Below are positions 1 to 13,089 of a DNA stretch of 64,000 nucleotides, in pieces. This DNA is from Rotaria sordida (taxonomy: Eukaryota > Rotifera > Eurotatoria > Philodinida > Philodinidae): assembly GCA_905250125.1 (NCBI GenBank), contig CAJNOL010000799.1:38936-102935 (forward strand), in the 5' to 3' direction. Made by a program: the position numbers and the translations under genes. Below the pieces are notes generated by a model that saw nothing but the letters and a program-made list of their open reading frames with translations, searched no databases and had not been told where the DNA came from. Every line of letters starts with the position of its first letter. Position 1 is the first letter of the stretch.

Positions 1-233
1 AAATAAACAGCGAAATAACACAAAAAAAACAACGAAAAGTTAATTGTTATGATAAGAAATATTTGTTATTCGATTCATTTTGTATGTATTTCAATTTATT
101 GATAAAAAACATAATATAAGATAGAGGAAATAAACATTTGATTACTATAACTATTGTCGATAACAATGCCGATAGAAGTAGGAAAATGTTGGTATTTCGA
201 ATAGTTTAGATTTTTGTGTTTTATTTCAATTAG

Positions 234-3200
234 GAAAATGAACCATTGTCTTCTGATGAAGAAACAAATTCGAAAAATTTAACATTTGAACGTGTTATTG
301 AAGAATGTGGATCTTTTGGTCGATATCAATATATACATTTCTTTTTTCTTATTTTTTTTCCAATAGCTACAGGAATATATAATTTTTATTATGTATTTGG
401 AATAGCTGAAACTTCTTATGAATGTCATATATCAAATGATATTAATCAAGATTTTAATATTGAAGTCTTACCTTCACAATGTTCTTATATAATAAAAAAT
501 TATCAAACTGAAACAAATGAAACTTATCCATGTACGAATTGGAATTATGATCGAAGTGTATTTGGTAAAACATTTTCAGAAGAAGCAAATTTTATTTGTC
601 AACGTAGTGTTTATCGTTCATTATTGGCAATGATATTACAAATTGGTGCTATGTTAGCTTTTTTTACTGGACAAATAACAGATTTGCTAGGTCGTCGTCG
701 TACAATGCAATTACTTATTTGTCTATTATTAGTCACTTCTTTGATTACTCAAACACTTTTACAATTTGTACCAATGTCAATAAATCTAAAGTAAGAAGTA
801 AGATTTTGAAGTTGAAAAATCTCATATACAGAATATTTCAAAAAAAGATATGTATATTAATCATAATTTAAAATCTTAATATTCTAACACCAACGTCTAT
901 AAATAAAATTCTATACATAGCAAAGGTCCAAACAGGTTCACTTTTTGGTAATCTTGACCAATCTGTGTCTAAATAGCTTTCGTTTGATTTTGCTTATGAG
1001 GGAGAAAGTCTCCCAAGGCTACAGAGAAATCATTTATTCATTAGATTTTCTCAGAAAAGTATATTTTCAATTGGAACTTTTAATACTCGTGTTATCAATC
1101 GTGAACACTTTTTCCTTCGTCACTATTTCTCGTATTAATAAATTTGTACAGAAATTTCAGACTAATGGAAGCAAATAAATTTTTACTAAGCATGAAAACT
1201 GTTTACATCAATAGTTTTAAAAGTAATGTTCTTTCTAATAGTTGTATGGCATTTTATCTAGTGTGAATCATCAATTTTGTTTATATTTATGTAGTATATT
1301 GATATTGTGGGATTCTCTTAGATCTGGATACAAACAAAAATGTTTTACAATATAATTTGAATCGTGTTTCATAACATCTGGTTTTCATATACTGAATTCT
1401 GCAGCTGTCTCAAAGGCTTTTACTATGCTTTTGACATTTGTCGTATCTTTTGTCTTTTTAATATATTACTTTTCGAAAGAAAATAACTGGTTCTCTTTAA
1501 AAAATTCGACAAAAAAACCTTGGCTTATACATAGACAATTTGTTCCATCGAAAGATGAAAAACATTTTCTATCCATAACAGAAAACTCCCAGAGAGAAAA
1601 GCAAAATGGAAGAAAAAATTTAGGAAGAGAAAATCATCCTCTCTCTTCCTTAATCATATGGCCGATGTGCCTATCATCTTGTTTCTTCCGCTTAACCTTT
1701 CTATAGTTTTTTCTTCATGACACTATCGTATTTATCATAGAATAGAATTAAGTATTAATTTTTAATAGAAAATTCAACAAGTCACTAGAAGTAATTAAAG
1801 ATAGAACAAAACAAAATGTTCACTTCAAGAAAGCTATTCTAATTGATGAAAGTGAAAAAAAAACGTTCAAAGTTCACTACAAGGAAATGTTCACTAAGAT
1901 AGCAGTTGATTTCAAACAAAAAAATCGTTCGGAGAGAATTCACCATGTTCACTTTAATGAAATGTTTTCAATGGAAGATTTTACTATCGATTAAATATTT
2001 ATGAATTGAACCGTGGTAGGATATAGAAAAATCTGGTTTTTGTTCAAAAATATTTTGTATAAATCTAATAGACAAAAATCTTGCTAACAATAATACAATC
2101 AAGATAAGAACGATGTATATCTGCAGCAGAAAAAGATTGTTCGACCTCAGTTGAATGAATTAGGATTGAATAACAAAGACGATGAACAAGTAATGATAAA
2201 CATAGAAATTTGTGTCGATGATCATTCCAGAAGAATGATCATAAATTTGATTGTTTATAAGTATCTTCAATATTTATTTTTCAATATCATCCTTGAAATA
2301 AACTCCATCGGATGTATTGATTCGCAAGATGTTTCATTTTTTAAGATCAAACTTTTTTTCCAAAGAAACAAATACATAGCGTACCCCAGGTTTAATGGCC
2401 TAGTTGTAACTTCGATACGTACTAAGTTTTTTTTTCGCATTTTAACTGTAAGATGTAGGAGAAAAATTAAATACCATTTCATTTTGTAGAATACCAAATA
2501 TTCAATTGAACACGTTCATTAGTATTATATTTAATCTGTAAATTTTTTTCAACATGTGATAAACTGAAGTTTATCTTATCGTATGCAGAAAATTAGAGAA
2601 ATCAAAATTCTATTCACTTTTATTACATATTTCAATAGATGATAGTCTTATTTTTATAATGCAAAAAGAATCAAATGTCATGATTACTTTTTGATAACAT
2701 CATTGTTATCGGTATAGCAGAAATAGACATATGAAATTACTTCATTGAGAAAACTAAATTGAGTAATATTTAAATATATCGTTTTAAAAAACTTCTGAAA
2801 TTCAATATATAAAAGGTGTATTAATTGTTAAAAAGAAAGTAATAATAATTACAAATTAAAATATTATTCGTAAGCCTTTCATATAATCGATTCATTATTT
2901 AAAAATGATGAATATACATTTCCATGTTTTAAAAATTTGACTATAAATCATCATTTGTCAAAAGTTATTTCTCTCTCTCTCTCTCTCTCTTGAATAGTCA
3001 AATGAAGAATATCAAAACACATGCAATTAATTCAATAAATTTAATCGTTTTTATTTTATTTAGATTTATTTTACTTCTTATTAATCAATTTGTATCTGGT
3101 ATCGATACATTTATGGTGTCATTTATTTTACTTATGGAACTTACTACATCATCTTATGCTACATTTGTAGGAAATTTAGCACTTGTTGCTTTTACTTTTG

Positions 3201-4150
3201 GTGAAATAATACTAACTGGTATGGCTTATATTTGTCGACATTGGCTTCTACTTAAATGGGCTATGACTTTATATATTCTTGCTCTTGTACCTTATCTTTT
3301 TTTTGTACCTGAATCTCCACATTGGTTATTAACAAAACATCGTTATGATGAATTGAAAGAACTTTTACATCAAATTGCACGATATAATCATCGATCTGAA
3401 TCACAATGGTTACCATATTATCGATATATAATTGATAAACATCAAAAACAAAAAGATCTTAATCAAAAAAATAAAATTACATTATCATTATTTTCTAAAT
3501 TACGTCGATTTTTAACACATATACCAACAATGAGTAAATTATTTATATCAGGTTTTCTTGGATTTGTAACATTATTACTCTATTTTCAAATATCTTATGG
3601 TCTTGCAACTATGAATGAAATTGATCCGTATTCAAATATAATTATTGGTGCTTTTGTTGAAACTATTGGTTATATAGCAGCTAGTCTTTTTATGATACGA
3701 TATGGTCGAAAATCAATATTTATACTTTTTCTTATACTAACTATAATTTGTCTTTTATTACGACCATTAACATATAATCAAAATCGTTTTATTATAATAA
3801 TTATTGCACAATTAGGAAAATTTGCAATCAGTGGAGCAACTGGTGTTACATATATATTTGTACCAGAATTATTTCCAACAACATTTCGTGGTACTGGTAT
3901 GGGCTTTTTTGTTTTTCTTGGTCGTTGTGGTTCTACTATTGCACCATTAATTGATGCATCAATCAATCATAATCATGTATTAATTACTGCTATGTATTAT
4001 TTATATGCAATATTAACTATTCTTTGTGTCTTACTGACATTATTATTACCTGAAACACGAAATGTTCCATTGGTCGATAAAATCAACTATAATAATAGTA
4101 ATCAAAATAATAAAAAACCATATAACACACAATCAATAGATCGTACATAA
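234..4150 (+). CDS. SLC22-family organic cation/anion transporter (5' end uncertain)
   Basis: Two exons are seen, 234-790 and 3064-4150, joined across a 2.27-kb intron with matching phase. Together they encode about 547 residues of a 12-helix major facilitator carrier for organic ions at the plasma membrane. Exon 1 has the N-terminal FGRYQ motif, TM1, a large extracellular loop with several Cys and N-glycosylation sites, and the TM2-3 loop motif GQITDLLGRRR (family pattern GxxxDxxGRR). Exon 2 supplies TM4-TM12 with the SLC22 signature PESPHWLL after TM6, the repeat motif RYGRK, and ELFPTTFRGTGMG before TM11. The start is unresolved: no in-frame ATG lies in exon 1, which begins after an acceptor at 232-233. 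The first codons may be a tiny exon at about 187-192 (ATG TTG followed by GT) or lie outside the window. Substrate cannot be predicted. An AATAAA-like signal lies near 4247. Confidence 0.88.
791..3063 (+). other. Long intron 1 of the SLC22 gene
   Basis: This 2.27-kb intron lies between a GTAAG donor at 791 and a TTTATTTAG acceptor ending at 3063. No second gene was found in it. It holds a (CT)10 microsatellite at 2971-2990, a short palindrome near 2218-2240 (GATCATTC...GAATGATC) and several scattered copies of an ATGTTCACTT-like motif between 1815 and 1965. Short open frames here have no recognisable content. Confidence 0.7.
2971..2990. repeat. (CT)10 microsatellite
   Basis: A perfect run of CT dinucleotides near the 3' end of the long SLC22 intron, about 75 bases before the acceptor. 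Confidence 0.95.
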
Positions 4151-5603
4151 ATGATTATGATTGTTAAATAATTTATAATATATTTGAAAAAAAGAAAGAA
4201 CATACCTTTTTTTTTTTCTCTTTCTGAAAATATGAGAGAGAAAGAGAAATAAAAATATAAGCAAATAACTTTAATGCATTGTTTATCTATACGACACACA
4301 ATCAGGAAATAGATCTGTTTCCGTTTGATTTCACACAATAAACTTAACTGTACACATAATAGAGAATTGAACCTACTATAGAAGAAAAAAAAATCATAGA
4401 TGATATCGTTTTATTTTTATTTTTTTTTTCTATCAGATATAAAATCATTTCTACCTTAATTTCAAAATCATATGAATAGAAAGTTGACCGAACTCAACCA
4501 GTAATTTCATTTGATTATATATCTATCGACATTATGACAGCTTCGTCAGTAAGTAAACAAAAACTTGAGACGATGATTTGTTTGCTCAAGTGTCAATGCT
4601 GATTTTTTTTTAGCTTCTTCATTTTCTTTGCATTGAGTTAAACATGCCATAATCACATGGAAATTATCCAAACAGCATATATATATATATATAAAAGAAA
4701 GCGGAACACTTCGTTTCGTCTCTTTTTTCTGCTCGATGTCTATTAGCATTTTACACGTCGTTCTCTAGGATTTCTTCGTCGCCCAAAAGACAAACATAGT
4801 GAACTACAAAATCAGCATGATTCTTAATGAATTCAGTTCTTTTTTGCACATCATCACAAATCAAGTAGATCAGATTATGATTATTTATATTTGTCTTTTT
4901 GTTTTTTTTGTTAAAAGAAGTTTCTTTTTTTTCTTTGTTTCAATTCTAGGAAAGTTTATTTTAATAATTATTCTTGTCTTTTTATTTATTTTTTTTTGAT
5001 TATTTTTTAAATACTGGTGATAATCAAATTTGTACAATCAAAATTTGGTAAGTACATATATTTGATAAGAAATCAATTTGTACGCCAGAAAAAACAATAG
5101 ATGTCGCTAAAATATTACAATTAAGTAACATTTTTCTGAATTATATTTAAAATCAATTCTCTATTTAATTATGTATAATTTAAAATTGAATAATTTCATC
5201 TATGATTAAACTAATTACTTAATTATATTAACCAATCCAAGTAAATTGTCTATGACGATTTATATGTTTCATTCGTTTGTTCGTTCTATCATGTTCTTTC
5301 ATTTATTTATAAAAGACGTTTTGAGTTTTTTTCATTGTACACGAGATTTTGCATACTAGTGTTCAGAACATAAAGCAAAAAACAAAAAAACAAAAGAATA
5401 AACATTCTCTTTCCATTATTACATTCTCTTCTATCCTAATTTTCATTGCATAAAAAAAAAAATCTTATCGTCATGAGTAATGACGATTAGATACAAAATG
5501 CTCTTCAAAGTAAGCATCAATAAAAATGAAACATATGTTTATCTAATTATATTCAAATATAGATGTTATGAACGAAAAAAAATATCTCTTGGTCGATTTT
5601 GAC
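4151..5603. other. Intergenic, SLC22 to ClC
   Basis: About 1.45 kb between two genes on the same strand. The first part should be the SLC22 3' UTR (AATAAA-like signals near 4247 and 4336). A short (TA)n run lies at about 4678-4692. No conserved coding content was seen; the short open frames are low-complexity. Confidence 0.6.
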
Positions 5604-8600
5604 ATGAATAAAGAATACAATACTGTTCGGACGACATCCAGTAAGTGATTTAAACGTTTTCTTTTTTTAATTTTTGCTATTAAGATAATTTTGTTTTTTA
5701 CGACTTCACGCAAAAATAGAAACATCCATAAAAATTCTTTTTTTTTTCTTTCTTTTTTATTAGGTTCCGAAGCATCAGGTAATCGAGCTAAAAGAGCAAA
5801 TACAGAAGATGCTCATACACAAAAAATAAAAAATAAATATATGTCTTTATTTCGTGTTTTATTTTACTAAATAAGATAAATCCAGTTCGCATGTAAATAA
5901 ATATTAGGCACGAGAGACAAGCGCATTGCTAAATTAATTTTTAATTAATTTTAATTTTAATTTTAATTATATTTATTACAGACGATCAACCTTTTCTTCC
6001 CATTAATCCATTTGCTGAACCTATAACAACAATGTCATCTGCCAATACAAATCATCATGGTAGAGATGATGATATGATTGATATTGATTTTCAAAATACA
6101 ACTAATGATAGATCAACTAGTAAATCTCTATAACAAAAAAAAAACACATATATATTAAATAGAAAAGTTTATATTAAATTTATAGATAGTGTAATGAATG
6201 TTGACTTAGTTAATACACATTATGATGATTTTCAAACAATTGATTGGCTTAAAGATTTAATGCGCGATCGTTTTCGTCATCGTTTATTACGTACAAAATC
6301 TCATCAATCATTTTTTAATAAACTTTTAATGTATCATGATGCATGGTCTGGTTGGCTATGTGTATTACTTGTTGGTTTAAGTGCTGGCGTGATTGCTGCT
6401 GTTATTGATATTGGTACAAATTGGATATCACATTTAAAACATGGGATATGTCTAAATGCATTTTGGCTTAACAGAGAACAATGTTGTATGTATTTTAATA
6501 GAAAAAATTTTCGTATAAAGAGAATAAAAGATTATCAAAAGTCTACTTTTGTTTTTACTCATAGAATTAAAAAAAGAAATTTGACCTTTGTTAATAATAA
6601 TAAATGTAATGTACAATGATAAATCACAAAAATTTTCTATGACTCATAGGTCATGACCGTGACCGAAGAAATTAGTGGTATTAAATTCTAGATCTATTAG
6701 TTAAAGACATATACAATATAATGGAAGAAAAAAAAAGCCATATTCTTATTCTTCTTATAGTACTGATATTTACGTAGTCATTTAATCCCCAAACATAAAA
6801 TATTCACCTTGTTAATACTTTTCTTTTATATCCGAGAGAAAAACAATGAACAAAATAATAATACTAATTCAGTACTTAAAGAAATTGACTGACATTTTAA
6901 TATTATAATTAATATGATAAAATATTATTCGTTTAGGTTGGGCATCAAGACAACTTCAATATGATAATGTAAATTCTGAAGAATGTCCTGAAGTAAAAAA
7001 ACAACTAATAAAAAAAACAAACATTTTTCGTATGTGTTTGTTTTTCTTAATTGTAGTGGTTTACTTGGCCACAAGTATTTGGTACATATAAAAAAGGGGC
7101 TGGAGAATTTTTATTATCTTATATAATGTATATATTTTGGTCGACAATATTTGCCACATTTGCTGTTCTTCTAGTCAAAGTATTTGCACCATATGCATGT
7201 GGTAGTGGCATTCCAGAAGTAATAAAAAAACAAACAACTTAATTTTGATTGATTTATTTATTTATATTTAGATTAAAACAATCTTAGGAGGTTTTATTAT
7301 TCGAGGATATTTGGGTAAATGGACTTTATTGATAAAAAGTATTGGCATGGTTAGTCTTGACATTTTCTTTTATATTATAAATTTATTATAAAACAAATAT
7401 TCTTGTTATAGATGTGTGCTACAAGTGCTGGTCTTATATTGGGTAAAGAAGGACCATTTGTTCATATTGCTTGTTGTTGTGGAAATATATTTTCATATCT
7501 TTTTCCAAAATATGGTCGAAATGAAGCAAAAAAACGGGAAATCTTATCTGCAGCAGCTGCTGCGGGTGTTTCAGTTGCATTTGGTGCACCAATTGGTAAC
7601 AACAAAAGAATTCATTATTTTGATTTTTATAAAATAAATTTTTTTTTTTTTTTACAAAATTTCAGGTGGTGTTTTATTCAGTTTAGAAGAAGTATCATAT
7701 TATTTTCCATATAAAACATTATGGCGATCATTTTTTTGTGCTATGGTTGGTGCACTTGTTGTTCGTTCAATAAATCCATATGGTAATGGACATGATATTC
7801 AATTTAGTATTGATTATTCTGTACCATGGGCATCATTTGAATTATTACCATTTATTTTATTAGGCATTCTTGGAGTAATAATAAACAAATAGTTAATAAT
7901 CAAATAAACATATGTTTTGAAAATTTTAGGGCTTATGGGGTGCATTTTTTATAAAAACAAATATTTGGTGGTGTCGTTTTCGAAAAAATTCACGACTTGG
8001 ACAATATACAATATTTGAAGTAAATAATTTCTATTGATTAAATAAGATTGAAAATTATATGAATATAATTGACCTTATGAGAAAACTATTTGAGTTAATG
8101 CTCATCTCAAAAAAAAAAAGGCGAATAGGAATGTTTTTTAATAAATTTTGACAGAAATAAGATAGAGATGAAGATGCATCGAATTGTATATTACAAAGTT
8201 TTTTAAGGTTTTCAATCGATCTTTTTGAAAACTAACGTACCCTTTGAGATGATTATAGTGAATTTTCAATTATCAGCTGCATGTCCGAACTACTAATGGA
8301 AGATCTATAAAACTACGCAAGGTTCAAATTTCTAGATTTAGTTATTTGGAAGTCATAGGTATTCTAGTCAAAATCCCTGATAGATTTTTTAGACGATTGC
8401 TATAAAAATAGAAGAATCTATAATATATGATTCGATGTGACTTCATTTCCTCTATCCAATAGCGAAAACTGCAGCGCTCTATCTTATTTCTATCAAAAAG
8501 TTATTTGCAATTCAGAACTACCTGCTGACTTCTGGCCCACGCAGTATACTGAAAAATAAAAATAATACAGAATTTCGACTTAAAATTTTACTTATAGATA

Positions 8601-11600
8601 GATCGAATGATCAATAGAATATTTTAAAATTTTCAACTGAAAAGAATGTTCTTCTATTGAGATATTGAATTTTCAAAAAAATTATCCTTTGCTAAAGACA
8701 TGTTATAAAAATACTTGAAAATTCAATATCTCAACAAAGAAATATCATTTTCAGCTGAAACTTTCAGGATATTCTATGAATCATTTGACCTATCTATAGG
8801 CAAGGTTTTACGTCGAAATTGTTTTATTTTTCGGTATATGCTCAAATAACGGTTAGAAAGATTTATAAATATGAACTCAAATGGTGGATATCAGTTTGTG
8901 AAGTTCTAACGTTTGTCTTTTTTCTATCATTGATGGAATGTCGAAAATAGATTATTTTGTTATTTTAAGAATCTAAAGGGAATAAATTAATTTTTATGCA
9001 AAAGATGTTTTTTGTTCTAATTGATACAAATGATTTTTTCATTTAACATAAACTCAGAAATATATAGAAAAAAATAATAAAACTGATGTTTTTTTTTAAA
9101 CTTTCTTTCTGTTCGTTTTTAATAAATATATATATATTATTCTTCAGGTTGTTTGTCTTGCTTTAATTACTGCTATTATTATATATCCAAATCCGTATAC
9201 ACGGATGTCAATGTCAGAATTAATCAAACGTTTAGTTAGTCAATGTCGTGTAGAAGATATGATTGATCTATGGTAAAAGAAAAAAGTTTTTTTTTTTTTT
9301 TATATAGAATTTCATTAATATTTGAATATTTTCTTTTAAGTGATTATCCAAATGCTCAATTTTATAATGGTAAATCAAAAGGATCAATAGGATTAGCTGG
9401 TCCTGGTGTACATCACGCTATATGGAAATTATTTTTTGCTCTTATTGTTCAAGTTGTACTTGTAACATTTACTATAGGTGTTAAAGTTCCATCAGGTTTA
9501 ATCATTCCATCAATGTCAATTGGAGCTATAACAGGACGTATTATTGGTATTATAACAGAACAATTAGCTATACAAAATCCAACATTTATTCTTTTTCGTC
9601 ATGATTGTAGTAAAGGTAAATTTTGTTTTTCTTTTTTGTTTTAATTAAATCTAAAAATTCTTTTCTTTCCTGTTTTTCTTTTATAAAGAGGAAAATTGTG
9701 TTACACCAGCTTTATATGCTATTGTTGGTGCATGTGCCTTTTTGGGTGGTGTTAGTAAAATGACTGTTTCACTTGTTGTTATTATGTTTGAATTAACAGG
9801 TGGTTTAAATTATATTGTACCATTAATGGCAGCAGCAATGACAGCTAAATGGATTGGTGATGGTTTTGTACGTGGTGGAATTTATGATGCACATATTGAA
9901 TTAAATGGTTATCCATTTTTGGATAATAAAGAAGAATTTAATTTTACAACAATAGCAGCCGATGTTATGCGTCCAAGGTAAAAATTGTTTAATAAATAAT
10001 TAATTTTTCTTTTTCAAAATTTATTTTAATAGACCAGAACAATCATCATCATTAGCTTATTTAACACAAAATGGTATGACATTTTTAGAAGTAGAAAATT
10101 TATTAAAAGAAACAACACATACATTATATCCTGTTGTTGTTACACGTGAACAACCATATCTTGTTGGACAAATACAAAGACGTGATTTACAAATTGCTCT
10201 TAGTATGTATCTTTATATATAAAAATGAATACTGTTTTTTTTTCGAAACTCTATTCTCTAATAGAAATAATAAATATTAACATTTTTAGTAGATTTTCTG
10301 TTGAGTTAATCATGGGAATAGATTATACAAGTGCTAATTATTAACACTGTTATAGTTACATTTCAGCAAAATCATGTCATTGGGGAAATGCAGAATGAGT
10401 CATAAATGACATGAGAATTGCGTTTATTGTTAATTTGATTTTTTTTCGCAGTTATTTTATCTGTATAAAGCAAGAAATCTGTTTATCATGGCTTTAGATT
10501 TTTTTTTTAATGAATCATTTCGGGAAATGATATACGATTAGATCAAGAAAATGATCTCTCCGATCTTGAAAAATTTTTGTTTTTATCCAGCGAAGTCCTA
10601 GCATCGATATTTTAACTCTGGTGGCCTCGGGGTGCTTCTGGATTAGACAATTGCAAAGGCGGATAGTTTACGATCGAAATCAGATCTTTCATTTCTAGGA
10701 TTATGTCGGACTCATTAGTCTTGATTTTCTTTTTTATAGTATATGGGATCCTAGGTTCTGATTTAAAACCATCCATTTCTATTGTTAAAGTCTTGTTCAG
10801 AAGAAGGATCATAACGAAAAACTTCAAGTTTCTATCTTTAATTGATAAGCAATTATTTAACAATGGCTTCTTAACTGACTATCAGTTCTAATAAAACTTT
10901 TAGTATGAAGATCGTATTATTTATGAGTTTAAACCGTCAATAAAATACTTCTAGAAAAAAAAACTACTTTCACATGTATAATCAAAAAACTTTTAAAAAC
11001 TATTCTGCAAATAGATTATGCCCGTGGTAGTATTTATATCAACCTGACCAACATCAGAATAATCTATCCGTATAACTAAACAAAAAAAAAAGATTTCTTT
11101 TTTTACAAATTTGTAACTTATTGAAGGTTCTAGATAATATTTGGAAATCATCTCGATCGGATAGTTTCTATGAATAAGTCAAAAAATGACTCAACAGAGA
11201 ATAAATGGTTAATAGCGAATATATAATAGATTCTCTAGAGTTATTAATCGATATGAAAATTAATAATGAATATTTAATATTTAGAATCACAAAAAATGCA
11301 ACGTTTTCGTCTTTCGCAAAGTCTTATTCAATTTACATCATCATCCGAAACAACAATAAATTCAGATTATGAAGTTGATAATCAGAATGAACAACGATTA
11401 ACAACAAATCCAGAAGTTATTCGAATTGGCAATTTACTTGATCAGGTTTGCAAAGAAAATTAAAAAAAAAAAAAGAAATTTATTTATTTTTTTGTTATTA
11501 TTTTATACATTTAGGCACCAATTATTGTTACTGATCAAACTCCAATGGAAACAGTTGTTGATCTATTTCGTAAATTAGGTCTTCGACAAGCATTTGTAAC

Positions 11601-11754
11601 ACGTAACGGGTAAGTTTTTTTTTTTAATTTTAAAATTTTTATCTTGTTTGATTTATTTAGACGATTACGAGGAATAATAACTAAAAAAGATATTCTGCGA
11701 CATGTTCAACAATTAACTTCGTCTAATACTGAAACAACGTATTATGACAATTAA
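5604..11754 (+). CDS. ClC-3/4/5-type Cl-/H+ exchanger
   Basis: Seventeen exons join in phase to 825 residues: 5604-5640, 5764-5778, 5982-6119, 6186-6485, 6937-6992, 7057-7218, 7272-7349, 7412-7595, 7666-7874, 7930-8019, 9148-9272, 9341-9615, 9689-9977, 10033-10202, 11285-11445, 11515-11609, 11661-11754. The product matches the endosomal ClC-3/4/5 branch, which trades 2 Cl- for 1 H+ in endosomes and related compartments. Visible motifs are [10 protein letters not shown] before the membrane domain, GSGIPE (about 231-236, Cl- binding), GKEGP with the gating Glu (about E275), the proton-pathway Glu pair in [10 protein letters not shown] (about E331/E332), and [10 protein letters not shown]. Two CBS domains follow, ending KKDILRHVQ. 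Length is close to human ClC-3. ATG 5604 was chosen because its 12 codons splice in phase to a Ser/Asp-rich stretch resembling the ClC-3 N terminus. Exon 2 is only 15 bases. Confidence 0.95.
8020..9147 (+). other. Long intron 10 of the ClC gene
   Basis: A 1.13-kb intron inside the membrane domain, between TIFE and the VVCLAL exon. It carries a foldback repeat, listed separately, and no coding content. Confidence 0.8.
8541..8842. repeat. Foldback (inverted repeat) element in ClC intron 10
   Basis: Two arms of about 130 bases (8543-8676 and 8714-8842) are imperfect reverse complements around a spacer of about 37 bases. At the outer ends, AGTATACTGAAAAATAAAA pairs with TTTTATTTTTCGGTATATGCT. 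At the inner ends, GAGATATTGAATTTTCAA pairs with TTGAAAATTCAATATCTC. Target duplications were not identified. The right arm is related in sequence to 14290-14420 in another gene's intron. Confidence 0.8.
10203..11284 (+). other. Long intron 14 of the ClC gene
   Basis: A 1.08-kb intron between the two CBS-domain halves, from a GTATGT donor to a TATTTAG acceptor. I see no gene, long repeat or recognisable element in it. Confidence 0.7.
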
Positions 11755-12733
11755 AAAGAAATATATATTTATTTATTTTTCTTTTTCACTTATCACAGTG
11801 AGATCGTATAACAGTCTCTCTCTCTCTCTCTCTCTTTACCTATCTATATCTCTCATAATCTAGATATATTTTTTTTTGCTTATTGTTGTTATCACATAAG
11901 CTGAAGATACGTTGCCTAAGGAAACAAATTAACAAATGTAAGCGACTGGAACTTTTTCTTCCTTTCTTTTTTTCTGTATTTGATATACATATATATATAA
12001 AGTCTCAGAAATCTATATAAAATCAGAAAATTATTTTTCTTTTTTGTTTTTTCTGCGTTTGTTTTTGTTTTTTTTTTATATGATTAATTTTTGTTGTTGT
12101 TGTTGTTTGTCGTCATGTTCTCGTATGCACCGTTATTTATTTCTTGTTCTTCAATTTCTTTCAAATCACTTTTCGCTTTAAATGTTCACTTACAAAAAAA
12201 AAAAAATGTTTGTTTCTTAAAAAAATCCATTGGATTTACGGCCAAAAACATAATAAAATAATGCAAAAAAATTTTTTATCTTAACGAAAATTATACTTTA
12301 GATGAAATTAGATCCTGGGTAATGATAAAGATTGAATTTTATAGTATAGAGATTGAGATCTGTAGAAAGAATTATAGAAATTGTAATGCTTCATAATATT
12401 TATTAATTCAAAGATCTCTGATGTAAAATAATAGTCTAGTTCTCATTTGAGGTTCGTGCGAATCTTAGATTAAATTAATAGAAATACGACACAAAAATAA
12501 CAGAATTTTGAAAATTTCATCAAAAAAAAAAGAATCTTTTTATTTTTAAAAGTTTGAAAACTTGAAGATCATTCGGTCTTATCAAAATAATTGACAAAGG
12601 TATAAGAGATATTCTAAGAATAAGAGTAGAGATTGATTTTTAGTAATAAATATATGCATTAAATGAGTATGAATTGTTTTTGTTTTCTAGATATTCATTA
12701 AAATTATCTGCATTTATTTGATCTTAATAAAAG
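11755..12733. other. Intergenic, ClC to COX17
   Basis: About 980 bases containing the ClC 3' UTR and the COX17 upstream region. It has a (TC)n microsatellite at 11815-11835 and T-rich tracts. No coding content was seen. Confidence 0.6.
11815..11835. repeat. (TC)n microsatellite
   Basis: A perfect TC dinucleotide run of about 21 bases, 60 bases after the ClC stop codon and probably within its 3' UTR. Confidence 0.9.
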
Positions 12734-12967
12734 ATGGGTTTAAATCAAGCCAAAAGCCAACCATTAGTTACTGTTAATGATAAAAATCTTCCATCACAAA
12801 CAACTGCTGATAATAATGAAACAAAACCGAAATGTAAAGCATGTTGTGCATGTCCAGAAACAAAAAGTATACGTGATGAATGTGTACTCTTGAATGGAGA
12901 AGAAAATTGTTCAAAAGAAATTGAAGCTCATCGAGCTTGTATGCGAGCAGCTGGCTTTAATATCTAG
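12734..12967 (+). CDS. COX17: Cytochrome c oxidase copper chaperone COX17
   Basis: This single-exon frame of 77 residues delivers Cu(I) in the mitochondrial intermembrane space to SCO1 and COX11 for assembly of cytochrome oxidase. The copper-binding motif CCACPETK is present (about residues 37-44). Both CX9C pairs of the twin-CX9C helical hairpin are intact: C...PETKSIRDE...C and C...SKEIEAHRA...C. It ends CMRAAGFNI, close to the family ending CMRALGFKI. The first 30 residues are polar and variable, as usual. The ATG directly follows an AAAAG that could be a splice acceptor for a 5' UTR intron. An AATAAA lies near 13044. It converges with the EF-hand gene, leaving only 122 bases between stop codons, so the two 3' UTRs may overlap. 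Confidence 0.95.
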   Translation: MGLNQAKSQPLVTVNDKNLPSQTTADNNETKPKCKACCACPETKSIRDECVLLNGEENCSKEIEAHRACMRAAGFNI

Positions 12968-13089
12968 AATCTCCTCGTTTTTTTTCCTTGTTAACCTATT
13001 TTTTTTGTCCATTAGAATTCTGGTTTTTAATTTTTTTTTCAAAAATAAAGACAAGAATATGTTGTCCATTTGAATTAGTTAATATAATA

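Noticed and set aside
945-2497. Short open frames inside the SLC22 intron on both strands
   Set aside because: They have no start context, splice-consistent extension or recognisable motif, and lie between two exons that join in phase.
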